Positions 25,714-37,268 of a DNA stretch of 64,000 nt are shown in pieces. The position numbers and the translations under genes were made by a program. The notes under the pieces were generated by a model. That model worked only from the letters and a program-made list of their open reading frames with translations. It was not told where the DNA came from and made no database searches. The stretch spans positions 51,567-115,566 of the forward strand of contig NC_013164.1 of NCBI RefSeq assembly GCF_000024105.1, written 5' to 3'. Each line of letters starts with the position of its first letter. The stretch's first letter is position 1. The stretch is from Anaerococcus prevotii DSM 20548 (GTDB taxonomy: Bacteria; Bacillota; Clostridia; Tissierellales; Peptoniphilaceae).

Positions 25714-26577
25714 ATGAATAAGAGCATTAAACGAGGAGTAGCCATAGCGTTACTCCTTTTTACATTTACAGTACCAGCAACTACATTTGCTATGACAAAT
25801 GAAGGACAGATAGAAAGTCAAAACGAATCAATCTATGAACCACAAAAAGAAGAATTTGAAAAAATGTTGAAAGATGATGTTTTTACACCATCAAAAGAAG
25901 AAATTCCTTATCAAGATGTTCCAAGAATACCAGGAAATACAAGTGAAGCAACCAAGCCTTCAAATAATCCTCCTAAGAAAACACCACTTGTAAAAGGTGG
26001 TAATACAAAGGCAGTAAATAATCTTGCAACACAAGAGAATAAGGCAAGAGGTTCAGTAATTGAAAATGTAGATAGGAACGGAAAAGATTTTACACCAAGT
26101 GGAGACACAGAAAAAGATAAAGAAAATCCAGTAGATGTAAGACAATTCTTAACTTTTCAAACTAAAAGTGGAAAAACTATGCACCTAATAGTGGATCACT
26201 CATCAAATCAAGATAATGTAAGGTTATTAACAGAAGTAGGAGAGCAAGACCTACTTAATATGATTGAATCAGAAGATAAAAATACTATAAAGGTTGAAGA
26301 ACCTAAGAAAGAAGAAGTAAAAAAAGAAGAACCTAAGACTGTTCCAGTAAAAGAAGAAAAGAAAAGCGGGATAGGTTCATTTCTAATTGTTGCACTTGTA
26401 ATTGGAGGAGTTATAGGAGCAGGATATTATTTTAAGGTAGTCAAAGCTAAAGAAGACAAAATGTTGGAAGACTTTGAAGAAGATGATGAGGATTATATTA
26501 GTGAGTCAGAAGATGATGACGATAATGAAGAAAGTAATGAAGAATCACTAGATGATGATGACGATGAACTATTATAA
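25714..26577 (+). CDS. DUF4366 (CD1107-type) surface protein
   Basis: 287 residues: signal peptide (AIALLLFTFTVPATTFA), proline- and asparagine-rich spacer, the conserved block QFLTFQTKSGKTMHLIVDH...VRLLTEVGEQDLLNMIE at about 145-190, a single membrane helix at about 222-242 and a strongly acidic cytoplasmic tail. This is the DUF4366/CD1107-like plan found in clostridial ICEs. It probably belongs to the extracellular part of the transfer apparatus. A separate promoter follows it, so the operon may end here. Confidence 0.78.
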   Translation: MNKSIKRGVAIALLLFTFTVPATTFAMTNEGQIESQNESIYEPQKEEFEKMLKDDVFTPSKEEIPYQDVPRIPGNTSEATKPSNNPPKKTPLVKGGNTKAVNNLATQENKARGSVIENVDRNGKDFTPSGDTEKDKENPVDVRQFLTFQTKSGKTMHLIVDHSSNQDNVRLLTEVGEQDLLNMIESEDKNTIKVEEPKKEEVKKEEPKTVPVKEEKKSGIGSFLIVALVIGGVIGAGYYFKVVKAKEDKMLEDFEEDDEDYISESEDDDDNEESNEESLDDDDDELL

Positions 26578-26598
26578 AGATATGAAAATTAAGTACAA

Positions 26599-26639
26599 TT
26601 GAATTTTTGTCACGAATATGATACAATATCCGTGACAAA
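26599..26639 (+). promoter_or_regulatory. Promoter and palindromic operator of the AbiE pair
   Basis: TTGAAT (26599-26604) and TACAAT (26622-26627) are spaced by 17 nt. TTTGTCACGAATAT at 26606 and ATATCCGTGACAAA ending at 26639 form a 14-nt-arm dyad with one mismatch, covering the spacer and -10 box. This fits autorepression by the AbiEi-type antitoxin. Confidence 0.75.
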
Positions 26640-26650
26640 GGAGGATTGTA

Positions 26651-27262
26651 ATGAGTTCATATACAGAAAAAATATCAGATAAAATAAATGATTTTGACTC
26701 ACATAAAGTATTTTTTGCTAATGACTTTTTAGATATTGCATCTAATGCTACGGTTAGACAAATACTAAAAAGATTAGCAGATGAAGATAAAATCAAGCGC
26801 GTCATCGATGGTTTTTATTACAATCCAAAATACAGTGAGTTAATTGGAGAATATGAAGCAGTATCAATTCACGAGTTGGCACTTGCCATAGCGAGAAAAT
26901 ACAATTGGAATATTGCACCATATAGTAGCACAGCCTTAAACCTATTAGGACTTTCAACACAAGTACCAACACATTATAAATATATATCTAGTGGAAGATA
27001 TAAAGAATATAAAATTGGAGATACAATTTTAGAATTTAAAAAAGTAAATCCAGGAGAGATTGCCAATATGTCCCTAAAGACTGCAACAGTTATTCAATCA
27101 ATTAAGTCTTTAGGCAAAGAAAATATAACTAATGAAGTTATACAAAAGATAAGAGAAAACTTAAGTGAAAAAGAAAGAAAAGACTTAATGAATGAGTCAA
27201 AATCAGTGCCAGCATGGATATATGAAGTGATAAGGGAAATTTGTGAGGGTCAAAATGAATAA
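26651..27262 (+). CDS. abiEi: AbiEi-like antitoxin (DUF6088 type)
   Basis: 203 residues with N-terminal winged helix (FFANDFLDIASNATVRQILKRLADEDKIKRVIDGFYYNP) and the DUF6088/AbiEi C-terminal domain (APYSSTALNLLGLSTQVPTHYKYISSGRY). It overlaps the toxin gene start by 8 nt. Expected to repress the operon and to counter the AbiEii nucleotidyltransferase. AAAGGAGG precedes the ATG. It is not closely related to the orphan AbiEi at 7538. Confidence 0.85.
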   Translation: MSSYTEKISDKINDFDSHKVFFANDFLDIASNATVRQILKRLADEDKIKRVIDGFYYNPKYSELIGEYEAVSIHELALAIARKYNWNIAPYSSTALNLLGLSTQVPTHYKYISSGRYKEYKIGDTILEFKKVNPGEIANMSLKTATVIQSIKSLGKENITNEVIQKIRENLSEKERKDLMNESKSVPAWIYEVIREICEGQNE

Positions 27263-28238
27263 GTTCTATATAAAAAATAAAGAAGATCTAAGGATTTTAA
27301 TAGTAAACACTGCTAGAAAGAAAAATATATCTGAAGCAGTCATTGAAAAAGACTATTGGGTTACTTTTATCTTAGACTATCTATTTAATGAAAATAAATG
27401 GAAAGAATATTTTACTTTTAAGGGTGGAACATCACTTTCAAAATGTTTTGGACTCATTGAAAGATTTTCTGAAGATATAGATCTAATCTTAGATTGGCGA
27501 GTATTAGGATATGAAGAAAAAGAACCGTGGTTAAAAAGGTCAAATACCAAGCAAGATAAATTCAACAAAGCAGTTAATGAAAAGACAGAAGTATTTTTAA
27601 GAGATGAATTTTTAAAAGTCTTAGAACAAGATTTAAAGGACATGAACTTTGAATTTTCCATAGATACAATAGACCCACAAACAATTCTATGTAAATATCC
27701 TAAAATCTTTGAATCTAATTATTTGACACAAAATATAAGACTTGAAATAGGAAGCCTTGCAGCATGGACACCTGCAATTGGAGTTAAAATTTCACCAACA
27801 ATTAGTGAAGCATATCTAAATGTATTTAAAGAAAAAACTAATATAAGAACAGTGTCAGCAGAGAGAACTTTTTGGGAAAAGGCAACTATACTTCATCACG
27901 AAGCAAATAGACCAGAAGCTTCTCCTATGCCACATAGGTATGCAAGACACTTTTATGACCTATATAAAATATCGAAGTCAGATTATAAAAATAAAGCTCT
28001 GGGTGATAAAGATTTATTAAAAAAAGTGACTGAATTTAAAATGAAATTCTACCCTAGAAAGTGGGCAAGGTATGAAGAAGCATTAAATGGTAGATTAAAG
28101 TTAGTTCCAAGAGAGTACCGATTTTCTGAAATAGAAAAAGATTATAAGGCTATGTCAGAAATGATTTATGGAGACTATCCAAACTTTGAAGAGATTATAA
28201 AAGTTCTTAAAGAACTAGAAAAAGAAATTAATAAGTAG
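27255..28238 (+). CDS. abiEii: AbiEii/AbiGii-family nucleotidyltransferase toxin
   Basis: 327 residues from ATG 27255. The nucleotidyltransferase signature FKGGTSLSKCFGLIERFSEDIDL (about 46-70) has the GG/TS loop and the paired acidic residues. The second conserved block AERTFWEKATILHHEA and a C-terminal helical part match AbiEii/AbiGii. Such toxins modify tRNA acceptor stems and give phage resistance or element maintenance. The system looks complete. A second promoter-like palindrome lies just after the gene at 28244. Confidence 0.87.
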   Translation: MNKFYIKNKEDLRILIVNTARKKNISEAVIEKDYWVTFILDYLFNENKWKEYFTFKGGTSLSKCFGLIERFSEDIDLILDWRVLGYEEKEPWLKRSNTKQDKFNKAVNEKTEVFLRDEFLKVLEQDLKDMNFEFSIDTIDPQTILCKYPKIFESNYLTQNIRLEIGSLAAWTPAIGVKISPTISEAYLNVFKEKTNIRTVSAERTFWEKATILHHEANRPEASPMPHRYARHFYDLYKISKSDYKNKALGDKDLLKKVTEFKMKFYPRKWARYEEALNGRLKLVPREYRFSEIEKDYKAMSEMIYGDYPNFEEIIKVLKELEKEINK

Positions 28239-28243
28239 TATTC

Positions 28244-28270
28244 TCCCGAAAATAATACAATATTCGGGAA
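28244..28270 (+). promoter_or_regulatory. Second AbiE-like dyad and weak promoter
   Basis: TCCCGAA-AATAATACAATA-TTCGGGA is built like the operator at 26606-26639, with TACAAT in the same central place, but no good -35 is visible. It may let the antitoxin, or a relative of it, act on topB. Confidence 0.5.
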
Positions 28271-28279
28271 AAATATTTT

Positions 28280-28312
28280 GAGCGAGAGAGAAATCTTTCG
28301 CTCTTTTTTTAT
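28280..28312 (+). terminator. Rho-independent terminator upstream of topB
   Basis: GAGCGAGAGA/TCTTTCGCTC stem with one mismatch, followed by seven T. It ends 14 nt before the topB start. Confidence 0.75.
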
Positions 28313-28326
28313 TTATGGAGGTATTA

Positions 28327-30048
28327 ATGAAATTAGTAATAGCAGAAAAACCAAGTGTAGCAGTTACAATTGCAAAAGTAATTGGAGCAAGAACAAGAAA
28401 AAACGGATATTATGAGGGAGGTGGATACATTGTTTCTTGGTGTGTTGGTCATTTAATTCAAATGGCAAGTCCAGATAAGATAGACGAAAAATGGAAGAAA
28501 TGGACAATAGAAAATCTTCCAATAATCCCAGAAGAATATATTTATGAAGTATCTAAAAGCACTAAAAAGCAATATGGAGTTTTAAAGAAGCTTTTAAACG
28601 ATAAGAACATCGACACAGTAATAAATGCTTGTGATGCTGGAAGAGAGGGAGAACTTATTTTTAGGCTTGTATATAATCAAGCTAAATGTAAGAAGAAAAT
28701 TCAAAGACTTTGGATATCTTCAATGGAAAACAAAGCTATTGAAGATGGCTTTAGAAATCTTAAAGACGGAGAAAACTTTGAAGACTTATATAGATCGGCA
28801 AGTGCAAGAGCAATTGTGGATTGGCTGGTAGGAATGAATTTAAGTAGGCTTTATTCTTGCATTTACAAGGAAACATATTCAGTCGGTAGAGTACAAACTC
28901 CAACTCTATATTTAATAGCTAAAAGGGATAGTGAAATAAACCTGTTTAAGAAGCAAAAATATTATACAGTTGACCTATCTTATGGAGGATTAAAACTTGT
29001 ATCAGATAGGATTGATAAAATTGAAGTTGCAGAGCAACTTTTAAACTTGCTAGAAGATGAAATAGTTATTACAGAGGTAGAAGATAAAGAAATAAGCACA
29101 AGACCAGATAAACCTTATGATCTCACTACCTTACAAAGAGAAGCAAACAAATATTTTGGATATTCAGCAAATGACACTTTAAACCTGGCACAAGGCTTGT
29201 ATGAAAAAAAGCTAATCACATATCCAAGAACAGATAGTAGGCATTTAACCGATGATATGGTTAATACTATGAAAGAATTATTAGAAGGATTTGAAGAAGA
29301 TTTTAAAATCAACGAATCAAACTTTAAGTCTATTTTTAATTCATCTAAGGTTACAGACCACTATGCGATTATTCCTACTATATCAGGCATTGGAAAAGCC
29401 AAAGATTTATCTGATAAAGAAAGCAAAATCTATAATCTAATTAAGAATAAATTACTTGCTTCATGTTCGGATAATTTAAAGGAATCTAGCAGAAAAATCA
29501 GATATGAATATGATAAATTTAACTTCAATGCAAGTGGCAAGACTGTAATCGATGAGGGTTATACCAAGTATCTAAAGCCTTATGGAAAGGAAAGACAAGA
29601 AAATGAATTACCAGATGTAAAGACTGGAGATAAAATTAAGCTAACTTCTAAAAATATATCGGAGAAATTTACCAAAGCTCCAAGTCATTATAATGAAGAT
29701 ACACTTTTAAAGGCTATGGAGAATGCAGGGATTAAATCGCTGGATAAAGACATAGAAGTAGAAAGAAAAGGCTTAGGAACACCAGCTACAAGAGCAGGAA
29801 TTATTGAAAATCTTATCCATAAGGATCTTATAAGAAGAGATAAGAAAAAATTACTTGTAACAGAAAAAGGCAATAGACTTGTATCGATTGTAGAGGATAA
29901 GTTTAAATCAGCTGAAACAACATCTGAATGGGAAATGAAACTTGCAAAGATAAGCTCAGGCGAAGTAGATAAAGAAGACTTTTTAAGAGAAATTGAAGAT
30001 AGTATAAGGGAGCTTGTAGACAGGTACAAGAATAATCTAAATGAATAA
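28327..30048 (+). CDS. topB: DNA topoisomerase III
   Basis: 573 residues from ATG 28327; GGAGG at 28317-28321 decides this start over ATG 28315. Toprim domain with IAEKPSVA at the start and ACDAGREGE (about 102). The active-site tyrosine is in ITYPRTDS (about 299). Compared with chromosomal TopB it lacks the C-terminal zinc part, as is usual for ICE copies. It relaxes DNA during transfer or replication of the element. It overlaps the next gene by 8 nt. Confidence 0.92.
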   Translation: MKLVIAEKPSVAVTIAKVIGARTRKNGYYEGGGYIVSWCVGHLIQMASPDKIDEKWKKWTIENLPIIPEEYIYEVSKSTKKQYGVLKKLLNDKNIDTVINACDAGREGELIFRLVYNQAKCKKKIQRLWISSMENKAIEDGFRNLKDGENFEDLYRSASARAIVDWLVGMNLSRLYSCIYKETYSVGRVQTPTLYLIAKRDSEINLFKKQKYYTVDLSYGGLKLVSDRIDKIEVAEQLLNLLEDEIVITEVEDKEISTRPDKPYDLTTLQREANKYFGYSANDTLNLAQGLYEKKLITYPRTDSRHLTDDMVNTMKELLEGFEEDFKINESNFKSIFNSSKVTDHYAIIPTISGIGKAKDLSDKESKIYNLIKNKLLASCSDNLKESSRKIRYEYDKFNFNASGKTVIDEGYTKYLKPYGKERQENELPDVKTGDKIKLTSKNISEKFTKAPSHYNEDTLLKAMENAGIKSLDKDIEVERKGLGTPATRAGIIENLIHKDLIRRDKKKLLVTEKGNRLVSIVEDKFKSAETTSEWEMKLAKISSGEVDKEDFLREIEDSIRELVDRYKNNLNE

Positions 30049-31006
30049 GGTAAAAATATTAGAGCTTTTCGGTGGCATAGGTGCTATCAGAAAAGCTTTT
30101 ATTAATTTGAAGATACCTTATGAAGTAGTTGATTATGTAGAAATAGATAAGGCTTGTGTTAAATCATATAACGCACTTTATGGAGAAGAATATAAAGCAA
30201 AATCAGTAGTAGGATATAAAGCTCCTAATGAAAAGATAGACTTAATTATGCATGGAAGTCCTTGCCAAGACTTTTCAAGAATTGGAAAAAAGCAGGGAGG
30301 AGTTAAAAATTCAGGAACTAGATCAAGCCTACTATTTGAAACAATTAGAATAATAAAAGAAATTAAAGATAAACCTAAATGGATAATTTGGGAAAATGTA
30401 AAGGGAGTCCTTGATAGAAATATGAGGGACTCCTTTTTTATTTATCTAAAAGAGCTAGAAAACCTTGGATATAAAAGCAAATATGAAATCTTAAATGCAA
30501 TGGACTTTGGGATACCTCAAAAAAGGGAGAGGATATTTGTTGTTTCACAATTTGGAGAAAATAACTTTTCTTTTAATAAATTGGAGAGGAAAGAAACAAG
30601 ACCACTAAGTGAATTTTTAGAAAAGAATATAAGTGAACTTTATACCATGACTCAACCTTATATGCTGAAATTTTTAAATAAAGGCATAGATAATAGTTTT
30701 AAAGGGCGACTAAAAGTTATTAAAGATTTTTCTTATACTATTTCTACAAAACAGATGAGAGTACCTAATTCTGGAATAATAGACATTGGAAACGGTCAGT
30801 ATAGGTATTTAACAGAAAGAGAATGTCTAAGACTCATGGGTTTTGATGATAGAGATATAGACAAACTAGAAGAAGTACATCCAAGAAGAAAAAATTGCAC
30901 CTCAAGTAAACTATATAAGCAGGCCGGCAATTCTATTGTGGTTAATATTTTAATGGCGATTATAAAAGAAATTCATAGAATGGAGGTAGAAAATGCAAGT
31001 AAATGA
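30041..31006 (+). CDS. C5-cytosine DNA methyltransferase, solitary
   Basis: 321 residues with ordered C5-methyltransferase motifs: motif [15 protein letters not shown] at the start, motif [10 protein letters not shown] (catalytic Cys about 75), motif VI ENVKG, motif VIII QKRERIF and motif [11 protein letters not shown] near the end. The target-recognition region is short. No restriction endonuclease gene is adjacent. It is sandwiched between topB and the methylase-helicase by overlaps of 8 and 14 nt, so it probably protects the element from host restriction on transfer. Confidence 0.9.
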   Translation: MNKVKILELFGGIGAIRKAFINLKIPYEVVDYVEIDKACVKSYNALYGEEYKAKSVVGYKAPNEKIDLIMHGSPCQDFSRIGKKQGGVKNSGTRSSLLFETIRIIKEIKDKPKWIIWENVKGVLDRNMRDSFFIYLKELENLGYKSKYEILNAMDFGIPQKRERIFVVSQFGENNFSFNKLERKETRPLSEFLEKNISELYTMTQPYMLKFLNKGIDNSFKGRLKVIKDFSYTISTKQMRVPNSGIIDIGNGQYRYLTERECLRLMGFDDRDIDKLEEVHPRRKNCTSSKLYKQAGNSIVVNILMAIIKEIHRMEVENASK

Positions 31007-34000
31007 TTTTAAGAATATACAAGAAGCTATAAAGTATGAAGTGTTACAAGATGAAAAAGAATATCTAAAACTCTTAAAAGTTATAGGCAATAATCAGAAA
31101 TATGATTTTTCCAGCCAATTAAGTATATATAACAAAGAACCTGAAGCTAGAGCTTGTGCGACCTTTGATATGTGGAAGAAATATTTTGGTCGAGTTGTTA
31201 TGAGAGGTCAAAAGGGTATTCCAATTTTAGTTGGAAGTGATGTAAATCAAAGAATTTCATATATTTTCGATATTAGTCAGACCACATCAATGGATAGGAA
31301 TATCAATGAGGTTAGCTTATGGCAGTTTGACCACGAAAACCATAACGATGCTTTAAAAGAAATAATAAGAGATTCTTCATTTGAAGCCAGTGATTCACTC
31401 AATGAAAATATATTTTCTTTAAGCCGAATTTATGGAGATGAATATATTAATTTGGCTCTTGCTGATTTAAGGATAGATATAGAGGATAGACTTAGTTTTG
31501 AAAAGTTTATGAGAGACTCAATATCCTATGCAGTAGCTAATAGGTTTAATACAGTCTATCCTATGGATATGGAAAATTTAAAAAATAATTTTTCTAGGAT
31601 TAATACTATTTCTTTAGAACAGATAGGTCTTGTAATATCAAGGGTTAGCGAAGATATTATAGATAGCACAATAGAAAAATCTAAGGAAATGGATCGAGCT
31701 AGGCTGCTGACAGAAAGGGCCGGTGGCGACTATAATAGAGATATAGAAAATATAAATAAAGATAGAGGAGGTCAAAATGATTTATATAGACGAGATGATA
31801 GGTCAAGAAGTAGAGATGGACGAGTTTTCACAGATGGAAGCGACAGAGGAAATAGCAATGAAGATCGAAGAGAAAACATTGGACATGATGGAGAAGGATC
31901 TGGAATTTATGGAGAAATTTCCGAATCCGACCTACGCAGTTCTAAGACTGTCTTATCTAGTGGGAAGCGAGGACATGGAGAACTGGAAGAAACTTCAGAA
32001 AATGCACGAGGAGAAAACACTTTTGAACCATCTGAAGGAAATTCAGACTCAGGCAGTGGACTATATCAAGAGAGAGAAAGTCAAGATGATGAAAGCACAA
32101 GGATTGACAGAGAAGATGATGAGAGAGAATCCAGAGGAATACCAAGGACAGATGAACAACTTGATGGCAACAGTAAAGAAGATGGCAATCAAGGAATACG
32201 TGGAAGCCTAGAAAATGAAATAAGCCAAGAAAAGGAAGCTGATGAAGCTTCTTTTTTTGATGGCAAAAACACTGAAAATAGAAAAGATTATTGGATTGTA
32301 GAATTTAATGAAAACCATGAATTAGTTCCCGATTATAGTGGGCAGATAGTAACTAAAGACTTAATTAATGTCCTAAGACAAAAGGATATTGATGTTAAAG
32401 ACCATAATCAAACTCTTGGAGAAAATGAATTTGGAGAAATGACTGATGATTATATCGGATATTTCAAATTCTATTTTGACCACTATGTAGACGGCGAAGT
32501 TGTCGAACACTATAGGATTGACCTTGGTGATGGTGAAGAAGTAAATGAGCGTGAATTTTCATATTTAGAAGAGCAAGTTGCAATAAGCGAGGAAAAATCT
32601 TTACAAGAAGAAGTAAAGGAAAAGATAGAGCCTAAATTTAAGATAGGCGATCAGGTAAGATATAAGGATAAGGACTTTACCATTACAGATTTTGATGAAC
32701 TAAGTAGAGGACTTAAAACTGTAACCATTAGAGATAATATGGAGTATATGGGAGGTATGATTAGGGGTTCGGAAGTAATTCCATATAGAAGCGATTCATA
32801 CCTTGAAGAAATCTTTGAAAATCTAAGTCAAACATCAGAAAAACTAGCAGTAAAGATCGGTAAGGAATTTATTTTAGAAGATGATAATACATTTCATGGA
32901 ATTAACTTGATTGAAACAGAAACTAAAGTAGAAATTAATGGGGAAGAATTTCCCTTATATAAGGGTGAAACATTTGAAGAAAGTAGAAAGATTGATGACC
33001 TTTTAGATAGTGGAAATTATGAGATATACAAATTATCTGAGCATGAAAAACAAATTGAAAGACAAGTAGAACAAGAAAGCTTTATTGATAACTACAATCC
33101 TGAAATTGACCAAATGATGGATAGGTATGATGTCCCAAGAGAAGCAGCCGAAAACTTATTGAGGGGTAAAGAAGATTTAAAGAATCTAGGCTATGAACCT
33201 AATAAGGAAAAGCTAAGTTTTGCTAGAAATTATGACTTGAGAAATCATATCTACTCAGAATACCTAACACCATCAGAAAGGCTAGATAAAAATATAAAAG
33301 CTATTAAGATGCTCAAAAGACTTGAAAATGAAAATAGGAGTCCAAGAGAGTATGAACAAGCCTATCTTGCTGATTATTTAGGTTGGGGTGGTCTTGCCGA
33401 TGTCTTTGATGAAGAAAAGGGAGGACAATGGCTTGAAGCAAGGAATATTTTAAAGGAAAATCTGACAAATGAAGAGTATTTGAATGCTAAAGAGTCTACT
33501 TTAACATCCTTTTATACACCTAGAGAGGTAATGGATGGAATATATAAGACTCTAACAGATATGGGTTTTAAGACTGGGAATATCCTCGAACCATCTGCAG
33601 GGGTTGGTAACTTCATTGGTAATATGCCAAGTGAAATAAAAGGCTCTAAAGTCTATGGAGTCGAAAAAGATAGTCTAAGCGGAAGAATAGCAAGAGAGCT
33701 TTATCCTGAAGCTAATATTCAAATTAAAGGTTTTGAAGAAACAAACTTCTCAAATAACTTTTTCGATTTAGTTATAGGAAATGTTCCCTTTGGAGATTTT
33801 AAAGTTAATGATCGTGAATATAACAGAAACAACTTTCTGATTCACGATTATTTTTTTGCAAAGTCAATAGATAAGGTTAGGAATGGAGGAATTATTGCCT
33901 TCATAACATCATCTGGAACTATGGATAAAAAAGATGAATCTGTTAGAAAATATATTAATGCAAGATGTGAGTTTTTAGGAGCTATGAGGCTTCCTAATAC

Positions 34001-37000
34001 AACATTTAAAGGACTTGCTGGGACAGAAGTTACTTCAGATATTATTTTCTTAAAAAAGAGAGATTCAGTTATAGAAAGAGATGATGATTGGATACACCTA
34101 GCAACTGATAAAAAGGGTTTGACTTATAATAAATATTTTGTAGATAATCCTCAAATGGTACTAGGAGATATGAAAGAAGTATCTGGAAGATTTGGAAATA
34201 CAATTACTTGTGATGAAAAAGAAGACGAAAATCTAAAGGATTTAATGGATCTTGCAAGTAAGGAAATTTCTTCAAATTCTAAATATGAAGAAGTTGAGCT
34301 ATTGGAAGATGAAGAATTAAGTCTTCCAGCAACAGATGATGTTAAAAACTTTTCTTACACTATTATTGATGAAGAAGTCTACCTAAGAGAAAACTCAGTC
34401 TTAATTAAGCAGAATATATCAGATAAAAACAAAGAAAAGATAAAAGATTATCTTGATGTAATGAATGCTTTAAAAGATGTAATAGAAAAGCAAAAAGACG
34501 ATTTTTCTGACGAGGAAATAAAAGAGTCACAAGCAAAGTTAAATGGGGTCTATGATAACTTTTCAAAGAAACATGGCTTTATTAACTCCTTATCGAATAC
34601 TAGAGCCTTAAAGGAAGACTCAAACTTTCCTTTGGTATCATCAATAGAAATACTTGATGATGAGGATAATTTCAAAGCTAAGAGTGATATATTTTCAAAA
34701 AGAACAATAACAAAGGCAAAAGTAGTAGACCATGTAGACACTTCCCTTGAAGCCTTAGTCTTATCAGTTTCACAAAAGGGATATGTAGATTTTGAATATA
34801 TGGAATCTATCACTAACAAAGATAGGGACGCCTTAATTGGTGAGCTTGAGGGCGAAATATTTTTAGATATTAAGGATAAAGACCTAATAAATAACAGAAT
34901 GCCCTTTGAAAACTTTAACAATGACAATCCATTTCATTTTTCATATGTATCAGCTGATGAGTATTTAAGTGGCAATATTAGAGAAAAGATTGGCTATCTC
35001 AATTCATATATCGGAGAAATTGAAAATGTAATAGATTTAGCACCTTCTGAAAAGAAAGACACATTATTAAACGAGTTAGGCAAACTCAAATATCAAAGAG
35101 AAAAATTACAAGAAGTTATGCCTGAAGAACTCACTGCTTCTGATATAAATGTAAGGTTAGGAGCAACTTGGATACCTCAAAAAGATATAGAAGACTTTAC
35201 TTTTAACCTTTTAAAAACACCAGGCTATGATAGGTGGAATATAAATGTTAGGTTCTCACCACATACAAGTGAATGGAACATTGAGGGTAAAAGTGTTGAC
35301 TCGACTAATGACCTCGCTAACATGACTTATGGTACAAGTAGAGTGAATGCCTATAAGCTAATTGAAAATGCCCTTAATCTAAAAGATACGAAGGTATTTG
35401 ACCAAATAATAAATGATGATGGTTCTAAGACTTCTGTATTAAACAAAAAAGAAACTATGCTTGCAAGTCAAAAGCAAGAACTAATTAAAGAAGAATTTAA
35501 GAATTGGATATTTGAAGATCCTGATAGAAGATATAGGTTAGAAAAGATTTATAATGAAAAATTTAACTCAATTAGAAATAGAGAATTTGATGGTTCTAAC
35601 TTAACTTTTGATGGAATGAATACTGAAATCAGACTTCGAGAACATCAAAAAAATGCCATAGCAAGGACTTTATATGGTGGAAATACACTACTTGCCCATG
35701 TAGTTGGAGCAGGAAAAACTTTTGAAATGGTAGCTTCTGCTATGGAATCTAAAAAGTTGGGACTTGCAAGTAAATCATTATTTGTAGTTCCTAACCATCT
35801 AACTACTCAAATTGGTAGAGAGTTTATGCAATTATATCCGTCAGCAAACATTATGGTGGCCGATAAAAAAGACTTTCAACCCAAAAATAGGAAAAGATTT
35901 ATTGGTAGGATTGCAACGGGAGAATATGATGCAGTTATCATAGGACACTCTCAATTTGAAAAAATACCAATGTCTAAGGAATACCAGATAAGGCATATAC
36001 AAGACCAAATAGATGATATAGTTTCCTTTATTGATGAGAACAAAAGAAATAGAGGGGAAAATTTCACAGTAAAACAACTAGAAAAGACAAAGAAGAAACT
36101 ATTGGTAAGACTTGAAAAGCTAAATGATGACTTTAAAAAAGATGATGTAATAACCTTTGAAGAACTAGGAGTAGATAAGTTATTTATAGACGAAGCTCAT
36201 AATTACAAAAACTTATTCTTGCATACCAAGATGAGAAATGTTGCGGGTATCGGTCAAAGTGAAGCCTTTAAGTCTTCGGATATGTATATGAAATGTAGGT
36301 ATATGGATGAAATGACAGATGGAAAGGGAGTTGTATTTGCTACTGGTACACCAATATCAAATTCAATGACAGAGCTTTATACCATGCAAAGATACCTTCA
36401 ATATGACGATTTAAAGGCAAGAGGATTAGAACATTTTGACGCTTGGGCTTCTACTTTTGGAGAAACAGAAAACACATTTGAATTATCTCCAGAAGGCACT
36501 GGATATAGGCAAAAGACAAGATTTTCAAAGTTTTATAACTTGCCAGAATTGATGTCTATGTTTAAAGAAGTAGCAGATATAAAGACTTCAGATAGGTTAA
36601 ATTTGCCAGTTCCAGAAGCAAACTTCGAAGTTATTAAAACAAAACCTACTGAGGAACAAAAAGAAATATTAGAAGCTATTTCAGAAAGAGCGGATGCAGT
36701 TAGAAATAATCAAGTCGAGCCAACAAAAGACAATATGTTAAAGATTACAAATGATGGTAAAAAACTTGCCCTTGACCAAAGATTAATAAATCCACTACTT
36801 CCAGATGATCCTAATTCAAAGGTAAATGTATGTGTAAAAAATATCTTTTCGATCTGGGATAAGACAAAAGAAAATTCATCGACCCAACTAGTGTTTTCAG
36901 ATATGTCCACACCAAAAGGAGATGGTGAATTTAATATCTATGATGATATTAGAAATAAGCTAGTGAATATGGGAATACCTAAAGAAGAAATAGCCTTTAT

Positions 37001-37268
37001 CCACGAAGCAGATACAGACAAACAAAAAGACGAATTATTCTCCAAGGTAAGAAGAGGAGAAGTAAGAGTGTTATTAGGCTCTACTCAAAAAATGGGAGCA
37101 GGTACAAATGTACAGAACAAATTAATAGCCTTACATGATTTAGACGTCCCATGGAGACCGTCTGACCTAGAGCAAAGAAGTGGTAGAATTGTTCGTCAAG
37201 GCAATGAAAATGATAGGGTAAATATTTTTAGATATGTTACAGAGAATACCTTTGATTCTTATTTGTGG
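30993..37268 (+). CDS. Giant methylase-helicase, 5' exon (2092 codons)
   Basis: The very large ICE protein that combines DNA modification and helicase modules. In order: an N-terminal LtrC/ArdC-like domain (residues 1-130); a disordered Arg/Ser/Asp/Glu-rich stretch (about 260-410) that overlaps the TnpV-like ORF in another frame; an adenine methylase with SAM motif EPSAGVGNF (about 866) and a variant NVPFG motif (about 929); a superfamily 2 helicase with Walker A GAGKT (about 1572), DEAH box (about 1732) and motif [12 protein letters not shown]. The frame is cut after the Trp codon of TFDSYLW by a group II intron and resumes at 39610 with QTIENK, restoring 2547 residues. It probably gives anti-restriction and unwinding during transfer. 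Confidence 0.85.
31777..32211 (+). CDS. TnpV-family protein encoded in another frame inside the methylase-helicase gene
   Basis: 144-residue ORF lying entirely within the larger gene, in the +1 frame. ATG 31777 has a consensus AGGAGG at 31766-31771, 5 nt upstream. The C-terminal part ([18 protein letters not shown]...[55 protein letters not shown]) matches the TnpV family of transposon Tn4451-like elements, including its ending QMNNLMA.VKKMA. In the main frame the same DNA encodes a disordered Arg/Asp/Ser-rich linker. TnpV function is unknown. Read here as a true overprinted gene. Confidence 0.72.
   Translation: MIYIDEMIGQEVEMDEFSQMEATEEIAMKIEEKTLDMMEKDLEFMEKFPNPTYAVLRLSYLVGSEDMENWKKLQKMHEEKTLLNHLKEIQTQAVDYIKREKVKMMKAQGLTEKMMRENPEEYQGQMNNLMATVKKMAIKEYVEA

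Noticed and set aside
28625..28831. 68-codon ORF inside topB in another frame
   Set aside because: No ribosome-binding site and no recognisable protein, unlike the TnpV-like ORF in the helicase gene. Treated as a shadow.
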